From Chlamydomonas reinhardtii (Eukaryota > Chlorophyta > Chlorophyceae > Chlamydomonadales > Chlamydomonadaceae), in NCBI RefSeq assembly GCF_000002595.2, contig NC_057017.1, positions 2,380,067-2,444,066 of the forward strand: a DNA stretch of 64,000 nucleotides. Reading direction: 5' to 3'. Both the position numbers and the translations under genes were made by a program. The first letter of the stretch is position 1. Every line of letters begins with the position of its first letter. This document shows positions 1-25,600 of this stretch, in pieces. The notes below the pieces were generated by a model. The model did not search any database, was not told where the DNA came from, and saw only the letters and a list, made by a program, of their open reading frames with translations.

Positions 1-429
1 GCCGCGGTGCCCAATCAAGCATCAGGGTTTTTGTAAAGGTGATGACTTGATGATGGATGGATGGAGCCATTGGGTGGCTTCTGTCCCCACGCTCTGTCGT
101 CGCGCACCGTAGCCCCCGCTGTTATGCTAACACATCAATAGAACTTGATGCCCGTTAAGGTCCAGGCCGTCAGATACAGGGGTGAAGCGAGCACGCCATA
201 CCTCTGGTAAGCGAATTCCCATCCCGTGATACCGTACATGCAGCCCGTACGTTGTGCTGCACCCCAGGGTGTTCACGTGATCATATTCGCGTCACACCTT
301 TCCCGGTTCTGTGTTACCTCTCACACTCACCACGCCGTGCGTGCCCCCACCTCAATTCACGCCCGCGCACCCTTACACGCATGCACAAGCCACGCATCCG
401 CCGCTTACCCTCCTGCCCGCCACACACAG

Positions 430-547
430 GACCGCCCGCCTGCTGAGCACGCAGATGGACGGCCCGGTCTTCCGCCAGTACCAGCTGCGCCACTCGGCCT
501 ACCTGCAATGCAACAAGGCACTGTGCGACGGCGCCATCCTGGCTTAG
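430..547 (+). CDS. Terminal exon of an unknown gene (5' part outside or unresolved)
   Basis: A CACACACAG acceptor at 421-429 opens a reading frame ending in TAG at 545-547. The encoded C terminus includes LLSTQMDGPVFRQYQLRHSA and ends CNKALCDGAILA. It has normal globular composition, unlike the low-complexity shadow frames overlapping it. The exon begins in phase 2 (one base completes a codon), so earlier exons must exist. None could be placed confidently in bases 1-420, which read as intron. A TGTAA at 1007-1011 would end the transcript about 470 nt after the stop. I do not recognise the family and assign no function. Confidence 0.45.
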
Positions 548-1817
548 AGCGCAACGCCACGGGGCAACGCTGCACGCTGTGGCGTACATGCATGTTGCGC
601 ACCTGCCGCGGTCGCTGGTACATGCATTCCCGATCATGCACGCTTCACCCTTGCATTATGAACTGTATCATCGTGAATACGGTAGTGCATGGATGGCCTG
701 CAAACCTCTGCACTCTGGTTCCGATAAAGCGGTTCCGTTGTTCATTGCACGACGTCTGGTAAGGCGGTGTTCATGAATCGGCGTGACGGCACTCATCTAC
801 CGTATCCGCGACGGGCTTGGTAGGAGTCAGCACTATTGTTGACCGACTTGCTTGGTGCCGTCATGTACTCATGTGTAGGATCAGCATTGCTTCCCAGCAT
901 GAAGTGATTGATGGGCGTTGTAGTGCAAGTGCGCCCACAAGATGGAAGCGTGCACACACGTGGCATGGCTAGACGGCGTGCGGGCGCCATCTTAACTATT
1001 TCCATGTGTAATAACCTTTGATTGGTGTCATGGTTTATTCCAGGCGCATGCTGTGGGAGTGTGGGGGGGTGAGCACTAGCACGTCGGCCCTGACCATCTC
1101 CCCTGCATCTCCCTCCAAAGGGCTCAGCGGCCTGCTATACAGCGACAGAGTTTGATGCTCAGAACAGCACAGGTTGAAGATGGACTGGCGGGCACATCAT
1201 GTTTTACAAGGGATGCAAGGCGGCCAGTCACGCACGCATGGGATGCTCAGCACTCGGCAGCGGCCAGCGGATGCGGGGCGTGCATGGGGCGAGGGCCAAA
1301 GCTTCGGTCGGTCACGCAGCCCTAGACTTCCTCCAGTATCGCTTGCCGTATCCACATACACAACAGCACGCATATTGCAACGGTTTGAATTGCATCACCC
1401 GAGTCCCTTCCTTCAGCCATCACTTCTTGACAGCCATGTCCACCTCCTTGTGGCGGAGCCGTCAAGGCCGTATGGCCTCCTGCTCAACTTGTGGAGCAGG
1501 AGTGGGCCCCAGCAGCTCCGCTCTCGTTTCGCGTGCCCATTACGGGCGCAAGCAGGCGTCGCTGAGCGGTGCGCAAGGGGCGATTCTGTTTCGGTGGAAG
1601 CGTCGACACATATGTTATGTATCTTTACTCGGAATCGGGCGAGAGGCGAGCTGATTTGGTGCGAGGCGAGGTCTCGAGACTCACCTCGGTCGCGTCGGCA
1701 CTGTGTCGGGCTCGGCTTAAGTTGACAGCGGACAATGCCCATTCCGCTTGAAGTTGAACCCCTATTCCGTCTTCGGGCGCTGCTTAACTCGCTGCCTTGT
1801 CCTCGGCGTGACCGCGC
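548..1817. other. 3' UTR, then intergenic and promoter region before the CDSP32-like gene
   Basis: Bases 548-1020 are the likely 3' UTR of the first gene. From about 1030 to 1817 no supported exon is seen. Long open frames here on both strands, such as 1413-2240 on the minus strand, are of Arg/Ser/Ala composition expected by chance in GC-rich DNA. The stretch should contain the promoter and 5' UTR of the next gene. Confidence 0.4.
1007..1011 (+). terminator. Predicted poly(A) signal TGTAA of the first gene
   Basis: TGTAA, the usual volvocine-algal polyadenylation signal, lies about 460 nt after the stop at 547. Confidence 0.4.
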
Positions 1818-6151
<4,334 letters not shown>

Positions 6152-8216
6152 AAGAAGCGTGGAGCTTTTTCAGCAGCGCTAGGTCGGGCCATCATGGCCC
6201 TGGTCCGGGAGAGCAGGAGGAGCGGCCCATTGGGTCGTGCCTTTCACGAAAAAAGGGAATCAGAGCAGGGCTGCGAGGCGGCCGGAGATTGGCTTTGAAT
6301 GCACTCCCGAAAAGTAATGCTGGGTTGGAAGGTTCACATGTATTGATATTTACAGCGCACAGCAAGCGGCGAGATGGCCGCGGGTGTTGCAGGAACTCCG
6401 GTTTCTGTGGTCGCTGCATCTGAGCTGAGAAGACAAACCCGTACTTGCGTGCACTGGGTTGCAGGGCGTGAGAAGAGGTGTGAGCAGGTCTGGTACAATG
6501 GTGTGCGCACTCCGCACTAATCGCGGGGAGATTCGGGGATGTATGCGCGTCCCACGACCGCAGGATTGCTCGCTGTGAGCTCGTGTGTGAGCTCACATGT
6601 TTTGTGGTGAGCAAGGTGATCGCCCACAAGAAGAAGCGAGGAGGGAAGCAGTTTTCTAGCATGGTGTCCATATCTCTAACGGACCACAGGCTAGACCAGA
6701 GACGTATGGGTTGCGCATCCGGACAGGCAGTCGCTGAACAGTGTCGTAGGTTGTTCTCTTCAACTCACACATCATGTTATGTTCTCTGGAGAGGAAGTGC
6801 GGGCTGCAATGATGCTAATATAGGGAGGCTATTCCATGGCGCCGAGTCAAGGCGAGGGCTCAGTCACCGGGCCCGCAGCAGGGGTGCGCCATTTGCTGCC
6901 GGGACGAAGATTCGTCTAGGGGCGATGGCCATTCTTTATTATCTTTTTTTGGCAGGGACTGTGTGCGGGCATCAAAGAAGCCTGCGTGGAAGCAGGCCTT
7001 GATATGAGATGGTTGTGGCGCGTTGACTTCTTTGCTCCATCTGCAGGATGTTTGGTTGTGGCGAGTTGGGCAGGGAGTATGATGTTCCGGTGCACTGGTT
7101 GGGACAGCCGCTCGGCACACCGGGGGAGGTCTATGTCCGTGATGTGAGGGGCTGTCATGCGTGGGGGCTCCTTGCGCTATCCCTCTTGCACCAATCCGGA
7201 TCTGGGCGTGCACCAAACACATTGTTGCTTTGTGGTGGCCCGGTCGATGGAGCAGTGACAGTCCGCATGCAAGGCTGCAACCGGGCCGGGGCAGGAGGGT
7301 GGGACACTGGCTTCACAGACCAGCAGTTCCACGCACTCTGATAACTTGAGCAAGCCCAGCCCCTTGGCTACACGCTTGCGCTGACGTACTCACCTGACGC
7401 CCGGGGCGTGAGGAACGTCAGCAAACTACCAGCGTGATAGCAAGTCAGCGGTGCCTCAGTACAGGAACTCCGGGGCGTTATAGCAGCCATGACGCAATGT
7501 TGCCATGACGTTGTATTTCTAGTGTTGGGGTCTGACCGTCTGAGAGTACGCTGCACGTTAAACACTTCGGTACGCGACTAGGCCATCCTGCCCCTGGCCC
7601 TGTCCCATCGTACGCACCTGACAAACCCGGCAAACGTGCGAATTCACGGCCCAGCACCCCCCACAGGACACGATTAAGAGGGCCGCGCTATAAACCACGT
7701 CCATTACGCGGACAAGTTACACACACGCATGGCTCATTCGTATGTTTGACTCCAGTGTGCGGCTTGCCCTGCTGCCACCGGCCCCGTTCTGCCGACCACT
7801 CCAAACAGCTTCACACGAAACGCACGTCAAGAACTTCGCAAGCGGCATTAAGCTCTATACGGTAATTCACTCATATTTGGGTACGTGGAAAGCATCATGG
7901 CGCCTCACAGATTGCATCGCCCGCCCTGCACACTTCTTTAGAATGGGCTTATGCAAAACCCTCATAGGCTTCAGATTCAGCCGCTCGCCGAGTCGCCGTC
8001 AAATTGTCGTACACCTCTCGCCAACGTCGTCGCCGTGGCCGCTCATGTACGCCTCGCTCTTCCTGGCCTGCAGTCTCACGACTCGCGCTCCCACTCCTGC
8101 CTATACCCCTTGCACCCGCTCCTTACTTCAACCTTCCCGCTACCCCTCTAGCACCACCCATCCCGCTCTCCCTCCTTCCATCTAGCACCCATCGCGTTGG
8201 CTCCTCTCCTGCTCAC
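6152..8216. other. 3' UTRs of two convergent genes; no further gene seen
   Basis: This holds the 3' UTR of the CDSP32-like gene (no clear TGTAA found before 7700) and, from about 8216 down to about 7700, the 3' UTR of the minus-strand methyltransferase. Open frames here are short and lack splice context or recognisable motifs. Confidence 0.5.
7717..7721 (-). terminator. Predicted poly(A) signal of the methyltransferase gene
   Basis: TTACA on the plus strand is TGTAA on the minus strand, about 500 nt beyond the stop codon at 8217. Confidence 0.5.
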
Positions 8217-12078
<3,862 letters not shown>

Positions 12079-12461
12079 GGTTGTGGTTCTTGATAAGCTG
12101 CAGTGGATAGATTGGTCAGAGCTACAATCTACAGGACAAAAACTTGGAGCAACACCACTATGCAGATTTCCAAAGGCCAAGCGCGCCTGAAGACTCCCTT
12201 GCTCGTCCCACTGCGCCCATCGCGAACGAGTGGTCGCTTGCACTATTTGTGAACGGCGACCGCAAGAGCGCCCAAAGCTGAGTGCTCAGCTTGCACTATT
12301 TGTGAGCTATTTTCTTTGCGATGACCGGTCTAAGGCCGCAAGGCGTGCCTGTCGCTTTTAGCACCGGCATTGGCACGGCCAGCTGCAGTTCACCCCAGTC
12401 CACTCGTCGGCTGCCCTGGTTTCCTCAACATCGGCTGATGCTGGCCGCACAACAGTGCCTG

Positions 12462-12485
12462 ACACGAGATGCGAACATCTCGTGT
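12462..12485. repeat. Perfect 10-bp inverted repeat with 4-nt loop
   Basis: ACACGAGATG, loop CGAA, then CATCTCGTGT. It lies in the divergent spacer and could be a protein-binding palindrome, a cruciform or an RNA hairpin in a 5' UTR. Confidence 0.6.
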
Positions 12486-12777
12486 AGTTCCGGCCTGGGG
12501 AGGCCGCTCCCCTGCCGCTTACAGGGAGCAAAGGGTAGCATCGTGTAGCCTCGCACATGGCGCACCTACATCGGGAGGCCGGTCGGTGTAGCCCTACCTT
12601 GCCAAAGTGGGAGGCGTATCACCCGCGGTTTAATTTGAGTATGTTCATGCAAATCAAGCAGGGCCATGTCAAAGAGGACGGTAGAAGCTAAGTCGCCGTG
12701 GCGCCATCGCCAAGCGCAAAGCTTTCCCATTATAAAACGGACTGTATTATTTGGGTCTTCCTCTTGTGTGCGGGGTC

Positions 12778-12797
12778 GGGGGGGGGGGGGGGGGGGG
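12778..12797 (+). repeat. Poly-G run (20 G)
   Basis: Uninterrupted G homopolymer in the divergent spacer. Its exact length may be a sequencing artefact. Confidence 0.85.
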
Positions 12798-13173
12798 CAG
12801 CCCGGGCCCTGGGAGCGGCTGCGGGAACCAAGGGGGTGCCGGAACGGGGTACGTGGTGCCGTGGCCATTCTAAGGAAGAGACTTTCTGCCTGAGGGCCTT
12901 CAAGCGGCATCTAACAATTGAGTTAGTTTCAAACGCACATCCTACATACTTCAAACGCAAAATAGTTTCAAGTCTGCGTTTTCCTTTAAACCAGACCCAA
13001 GCCTTCAAATTAGATTCACACGCGTTACGAAACAATAGCAGCTGACTAAATAACCAATATATTTACCACCTGCGCCCGGATAGAGAGGGCGCGGGTTGTT
13101 TTGTGAAGATGGACGCGTTGATAGCCAGTACCGCCTCGTTGCCTCTATAATAGGACATTGGTGGTAATTGTGA

Positions 13174-18842
<5,669 letters not shown>

Positions 18843-19607
18843 TATGCAAGGTCTGTCGGATGATAGGGTCGCAGGTGCCATGCTATAGCAGGGAGCTTAG
18901 AATCCTTGGCCATCGCCGCGCATTGGCAAACGATGTGTTCGCAGAACTTGCCGAGAAGACGTGGCATCGAAGATGCTCTAAGGCGCACGATGGCATGGCA
19001 GTGTTCGGGCGGCATGGTGTTCCTGCGGCGAAGCACGAGTGTGTTGGATCATGTAACCTTCAAGCTAGCAGGCATAGACATGCCGTATGTCACGATCACC
19101 GGTCATTTGGGCTCAGAAACGCTAAGCGGCACACTAAAGGGTCCAGGAGCACACACCGAGGGCATGCGCGTGTGGTTGTCAGGGCAAGTCAGGGGCCATG
19201 ACTCCATCGATGGGCTGACCCTGGCTTATACCACGATGAATGGCTCAGTTATATGTATATTAGCGTGACGGAGCAACACATATAGCAACTGCGCACGCCG
19301 CTGACTTGCGCAGCGGCATGCGGGCGGCATCCGGCACAACGGCGCAACGCATAGTTATCAGAATTCCAATGAGTTCAACGTGTATAGACTTTCACTTGGG
19401 CAAACATAGTATTGTTGACGACGGCTATCGAGCGGACAGCCGTGTAAGCCTCCCTGCGCCCCGACTCAAACTACTGGCGATGATGATAACTACAGCTTAA
19501 TTTACAGAGCCCATGATTTTGATAGGTTTTAGCGAGTGAACTATGTTGGCTCGACTTGACCGTGCTATGGCTTCTCCTCCCTGAAAACCAGCATACGGTT
19601 GAGCTCA
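18843..19607. other. CFAP99 3' UTR and upstream region of the cyclase gene
   Basis: Tandem gene boundary of 765 bp: 3' UTR to about 19070, then about 540 bp with no supported exon that should contain the cyclase promoter. Confidence 0.5.
19052..19056 (+). terminator. Predicted poly(A) signal TGTAA of CFAP99
   Basis: TGTAA 210 nt after the CFAP99 stop, typical spacing for this lineage. Confidence 0.5.
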
Positions 19608-22600
19608 ATGGGTGTAGTCTGGAGGAGAGGGCTGCTGGCGGGGCTCCTCCTGTGCTTGGCATGGTCTCAGCCATCTCAGGCGTCGGCAAGCGCCCAGCTT
19701 CGCCAGCTCCTTGCGGCGAACGTGAATTCAACCTGTGCCTCTGCACTTGTGGATTCCTTGACTCTTCCGAATGCGTAAGTCGAGACAAGCATGAGACCGC
19801 GGGGTCCTGTCAGGGGCTGAACGCTGCAATTGAAACACCGCTTCTAAAACAGGACCTCAATATTTATGGAGGCGCCGGCAAATACGACTGCGATGCGGGA
19901 GCACTTGCTAGCACTCGTGGATGCCATTCTGCAGGGCGACAAACGCTGCACAGACAGCAGCTCTCTTGTAAGTCCTTACGCAATTGGGGTTCCGAGGTTG
20001 CGAAGGGCTGCAGCTCAAAAGGCCGCGGCCAGCGACCTTGGCGTGGAGGGTGCCGCCGTCAGTGGGTGGGTCGGCGATATCGTGGGGGCGTGGGCAAGCC
20101 CCCCCGAATGCAGCCGTCGCCTGCTGGGGCCAGGCAGGACAGGGTCGGGCGGCGGGGGTTGCTTGCGTTGTATGGGGGTGTCGGCGGTCAACGCGCCAAG
20201 CCAGAGCCGCTGACCGCGTGGTGTCTGCGTGATGCTGTGCTTATGCCGCTGCAGGAGCTAACGTGGGCGCAATACCCGAGCTGGTGAGCGCAGAGCTTGC
20301 CGGGGCGGGCGGCGTGGGACTTGGGTCTCAGCCACAGCGGCTGTCAGACGGGGCGGCGGGGCTATGTGGTTACGGCCGCTTCCCGCCTGAGTTCCATCGC
20401 CCAACGCCAGCACCTGCCGCTCACCCCAGGAATGCCCACGCGATGCTGTATGTGTTTTATGCAGGGTGAACGGTGCTTTCACAGAATGGATCTTTGATTT
20501 GATGATGGACTCAGCCACCGCGCGCTATTTCGGCAGCGTGACCTTCAACGGGCCGCAGGAGCTGCCGCCGCCCTCCACCCTAGGCCTGGGTTCAAGCCGC
20601 ACCACCGGCACCTACGCCAACAGCAACAGCAGCAGCGCTCTGGCAACCACCTCAGGCACCAGCTCCAGCTCGAACACCAACAGCTCCAGCTCGAGCTCAG
20701 GCTCAGGCTCGGGCTTGGGTGCGGTTGATCCGTCCGTGCTCCGTGACTACGCGGCGCTGACCAATCCGTTGGTGGTGGTCTACAGCGGCGACCTGTCCGG
20801 CTTCGACATGGGCTTCGCGGTGAGCAAGAGGCAGGGCGCACGACAGGGGTCGGGGAAGTTTGGTTGGCTTCGCACCCTCCTCCGCGAGGCCCCGCGGTGT
20901 ACCACGCAGCGCACTTCCGTGTGTGCGCGATTCCGTACGAAACTAAAAGTTTTAATGCAACTCCCGAACGCCCAGCCGCTCAACCCGGCATAATGCTGCA
21001 CGCGTCCGCCCCGCGCCTTGGCCCCTTTGTGCTTTCTACGCGCAGGTGGAGCAGAAGGGCGTGGGCGAGTACCCGGAGAACGCCTGCGTGGACCTAGCTA
21101 ACCCGCGCGGCCCGCTGCACCCGCGCGCGCAGCTGCTGCTGTACTACCGGGCCGACGTGCTGACAGCGCTGGCCGCTGCCGGCGCCCTGGCTTCCGCAGC
21201 CCCTCCCGCCGACTGGGACGAGCTGGAGGCTGTGCTGGCAGCGCACGCGGCTGCGGTGGCTCTGGGGCCCGGCGCGGGTCCGGAGCTGGAGGCGGCGCTG
21301 CCGCCGCACGGGCTGTGCGTCACAATGCACACCACGTGCGGCCGCGGCGGCGACGTGCTGGCTGCCATTGCCGCGAGCGTGGTGCAGACGGGCGGCACGG
21401 CGCAGGGGTACGTGTTCGACCTTGAGGGGACGCCGGCGGGCAGCGCGGGGCCGGAGCTGGTGGCGGGGCCGGGCTGGCGCCACGCGGCGTCGGTGTTGCA
21501 GCGACTGCTGGCGTATAATGCGCCGGAGGGCAACCGGACAGCCGGGCCCGCGAGCACTGGGGCCAGCGCCACGAATCCCACTGCCAATGCGACGGCGACA
21601 AGCGGCAGTGGCAGCAGCAGCAGCAGTGGCAGTGGCACTACTGGTGGTGGCGACAGCAGCGTGCAGGAGTTGTGTCGCGCCATGAGCCGCCACTTCCTGG
21701 AGGGGCGCTGCCTGGTGACGTTGGACTGGGATGTGCTACTGCTGTCAGCGGTGGCCAAGACGCCGCTGCTGCTGCAGCCGGGCGTGCTGGGTGTGGCGCC
21801 GCTGCCTGGCAGCCGAGTGGTGCTGGAACGCAGCAATGGCAGCAGTAGCGTTGGCAGCGCCAGTAGCAACAGCACTGCTGGCGCTCGGTTGGTGCCCTGC
21901 ACGCCGCAGCTGTGCCGCCTGAGTGCCAACCACGACCGCCTGTATCTGACTCCGGAGGGGCAGCGGCAGGAGGTGCTGGACGCGGCCGCCGCCGCCAACG
22001 GCACCTGCACCACCGGCGATGGGGCGCGCGTGGAGGCAGCGGCGCTGGCGGCGTCAAAGGCGCCGCCCGTCGATGACGCCGTACTCATCAATCGGGCGCC
22101 GTACTCGGTCCTGTATGAATACTTCGTGTACATCAACTATGAACGTAAGTACGGAGAGCGCACAAACCCACGCCACGTGCATTTACGCTTCCCGTGCGGC
22201 CAGTGGGGCACGCTGCGGCAAACCTGCAGCACGGCGCTCTCAGCGGCGCAGCCCTTCCGCCCTGCCTTCGTCACACAATTTCCTGACAAATGCTCCTGCC
22301 CCGCCCCCTCCCCGCAGGCGTGGCGCTGGCGAACCTGGGTCAGGAAATGGCGCTGGTGCAGCTCAACGTGGCGGGCAGGCTGTCCTCCGAGCGCAAGAGC
22401 CGCCAAGACGGACTGGACGGGCTGCGGGTCTCGCGCAAGCCCGCGGCGCCGGCGCCGGCGGCCAACACCACTGCGGCCGCCGCCGCCGCCTCAGGGTCGC
22501 AGCTGTCCCGGTCGGCCAGCGGCATTGCGGGAGCGAGCAGCAGCAGCAGCACGGCTGCAGCGAATGGGCACGCGGGCGGCTGGACGGGCAGTGCCTGGGC

Positions 22601-25600
22601 GGGTGTGCCCTGGTGGGGGCAGCTCGGCGACGACGGGGCGCTGGCGGCGGGCGCGGCGCCCTTCACGTCGGCGGGGGTGCCGCGGGATGTGGCGGACTCC
22701 TACCTGCGCGCGATGCTGCACGCCATTCACTCGCCGAACGCCGCGCCCGACGTGCAGTCGCCGGGCCTGATCAACTGGTGAGCGAGAGCCCAAGAGGGCT
22801 CAGGCGGGGTTGGGTGGGGCGGGATCGCGCGCAGGCGTGTGTGTAGGTGTGGGTGCGGGTGCAGAGGCGTGAGAGTATGCGTATCGTGTGGGGGCTTGTG
22901 GCCGTAGCTGCTGGGGCGGCGCGGGTGGGCTACGTACTGCATCGGCAGCTTACGCGGCTCCTGTTCAGCTGCTCAACCAATCGCGCACTTCTCCGCTGCA
23001 GGTACAAATGGGCGCTGAGCTACACGGCCGCGTCGCTACTGCCGGCCAACGCAACCACCGCCGTGACAGCCACCCGCGGCGCCGGCCCGGACGCGGCGGC
23101 GGCGGCGCTCGGTGCGGCGTGGCAGCTAGTGGCAGCAGCCTACACGCCCACGGCTGTGCGTCGGGACTACCTGGCGTCCATTGGCGTGGCGTCGGCGGGC
23201 GCAAACACAACTGACGATAGTGATACAGGTGTGGGCATGACAGTTTCGCTATACGTTCATCGCACCGTCGGGCCCCGCAGCGGCTCGTGCCTCGCATAAT
23301 GCCGGCTTGCATGTACGACAGCCCCTTCGCGCGCCCGCTCACGCTTGCTTCTTGCGCATCTGCTTGTCCGACAGGTGGCGTCCCTGCCGGCGGCTCTTCC
23401 GGCTCGGGCTCGTCGTCCAAACAGCTGAGCACCAGCGGCGTGGTGGCGCTGGTGGGCGGCATCGTGGGCGGCATCGTGGCGGCGGCGGTGCTGCTGGTGC
23501 TGCTGACGCGGCGGCGGCGGCACAACCGTAACTTGCTGGGGCGGGTGGTGGCGCCGCGCGCGGGGCCGGACACCACCATGCTCATCACAGGTGGGGGAGG
23601 GCGACTCGGAGGGGGTGCTTGCCATAGCAATGGGCACCACAAAGCACCACTCATCTGTGTCCGGAACGCACACACTGTGCAAAGGACACCTCCTGATTGC
23701 GGTGTGCTGGCGAAACAGTTCGCACTCTCTGTCAGCGCATGTGCAGTGCGGTCGGCTTGAACGCCCCTCTCTTTCTTCCGCCGGTTCTTTCGCATGCGGC
23801 CCCCCACAGACATCCAGAACAGCACCACGCTGTGGGAGGCCCTGGACGTGACGGTCATGGACGAAACGCTCAAGATGCACCACGACATCATCCGGCGCCT
23901 GCTGGCGCAGCACGACGGCTACGAGAGCGCTACGGGTGGGTGGTTGGCCGAGTCCTGGTGGCTGGCTTGGTGCTGATATCGCTAATAATCAGGGGCATGC
24001 ACCGTTTCCGTACAGCATCAGCAACTATCCTAATGTTATTTACCCTGGAACTCATCTTCGCCTTGTCCAACATCGCATTCGCACAGAGGGCGACTCCTTC
24101 ATCGTGGCGTTCGCGGACCCCGCCTCAGCGGTCGCCTTCGCCACTGCCTGCCAGGTGCGCGCTGCTGCCTCCATCCCTCCGTGGCAGGTTGTGCGCTCAT
24201 GCCGGCTGCTCGCCCCCCGCCAACAACTGGGTCGCACCGGGCACCTCACGCTCACAGAACCCCATCCCGCTTCCTCTTATGCTCACACTCTGCAACCCAC
24301 CCACCCACCCACCACCCATCTCATCCCATCCCATGCTCAACCACAGCTGGCGCTGCTCAAGGCGCCCTGGCCCGAGGAGCTGCTGTGCCACCCCGATGCA
24401 GCCCCCGTGGTGGTGGACCCCTTGGACGCAGACAATCGCGACGCCGCGCAGCGCGTGGGGCTGCCCTCCGGCCCCGACCGACCGCTGGCGCCCGCCGCGC
24501 CCGGCTCCTCCTTCCTCGCGCGCCTGGCCGCGCCGGCGCTGTACCTCTCCTCCCGGGTGCGGGTGGCGGCCGCGCGCTCGCAGGCGGCGCGGGAGTGGGC
24601 GGCGCAGGGCGGCGCTCCCTCCGGGCGGTGGTGGGTCGGGCCGCACCCGTCGGGGATGGGGCAAGTGGTGCCCATCGGCGGCGTGGGCGGAGTCGCCACG
24701 CCCGGCGGCACGATCCTGCCGCCGCCGTACTCGTTACACGCCAGTGCCGTTCCGGGCGTCATCGTGGGCGGCGTGGGCGGCGGCGGCGTCCCCATGTACG
24801 ACTGGGCCGGCGACGTGTCGGTGCGCGGCGGCAGCGGGTACGGCAACAGCAACAGCCCCGGCCCCAACGGCGGCGCCGCCGCCACGCCCTTCGGCACGGC
24901 GGCCGCGACCGCGCTGTACGGCGGCAGCGTGACGGGCGCCGCCGCCGCGGCGGTGTTCCGCCCCGGAGGCGGGCGCGTGCACTCAGAGGCGCACCTGGCC
25001 GCACGCATGCACATGACGGGTGGCCACGGCCCGCAACACGTGCCCATGGGCGCCGCCATGGTTCCAGGCATGGGCGTGGGCGGGGTTCTCGGTGCAACCG
25101 CTTTCAACGGTAACGCCGCCGTCAATGCCGGCATGAGTCTGCCGGGGTCCAGCTTGGGCAGCTTCACGGCCGGTAGCGGGGCCGGGGCCCCAGGCGCCGC
25201 CGGGCCCCCAGGCATGGGCGTAGGCGCGATGGGCATGGTGGGCGGCGGGCGGCTGCCGTCTGTGTCGGCGGGCAAGGGCGCCGCGGGCGCCAGCCGGTTC
25301 CGTCAGGCGCCTGTGACCGCCGCCGCCACCATCACAGCCGACTCCAACACGCCGGGCGGCGGCGCCGGGGGCGGCGGCAGCGGGAGCCTGAGCGGCGGCG
25401 CGCCGGTTGTTGCGGGCGAGGGCGACGGCGCCAACGGCGCGAATGGAGGAGGTGTGGAGGACCTGGAGCGGGTGAGCGGCGACGGGCACGTGTCGCAGGA
25501 CTGCGGCAGCGGCACCACCGGCACCACTGCCGTGACGGCCACCACCGTGCCCGATGGTGCGGCGCGCGGCGCCAGCAACTTTGGCGGCGGCAGCTTGGAG

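Noticed and set aside
21144-22136. 330-codon open frame on the minus strand, antisense to cyclase exon 5
   Set aside because: It is the shadow of a GC-rich coding exon; its composition is Ala/Ser/Arg/Pro with no motif, while the plus-strand frame splices in phase with its neighbours.
24337-25275. 312-codon minus-strand open frame
   Set aside because: Antisense shadow of the low-complexity cyclase exon 11.
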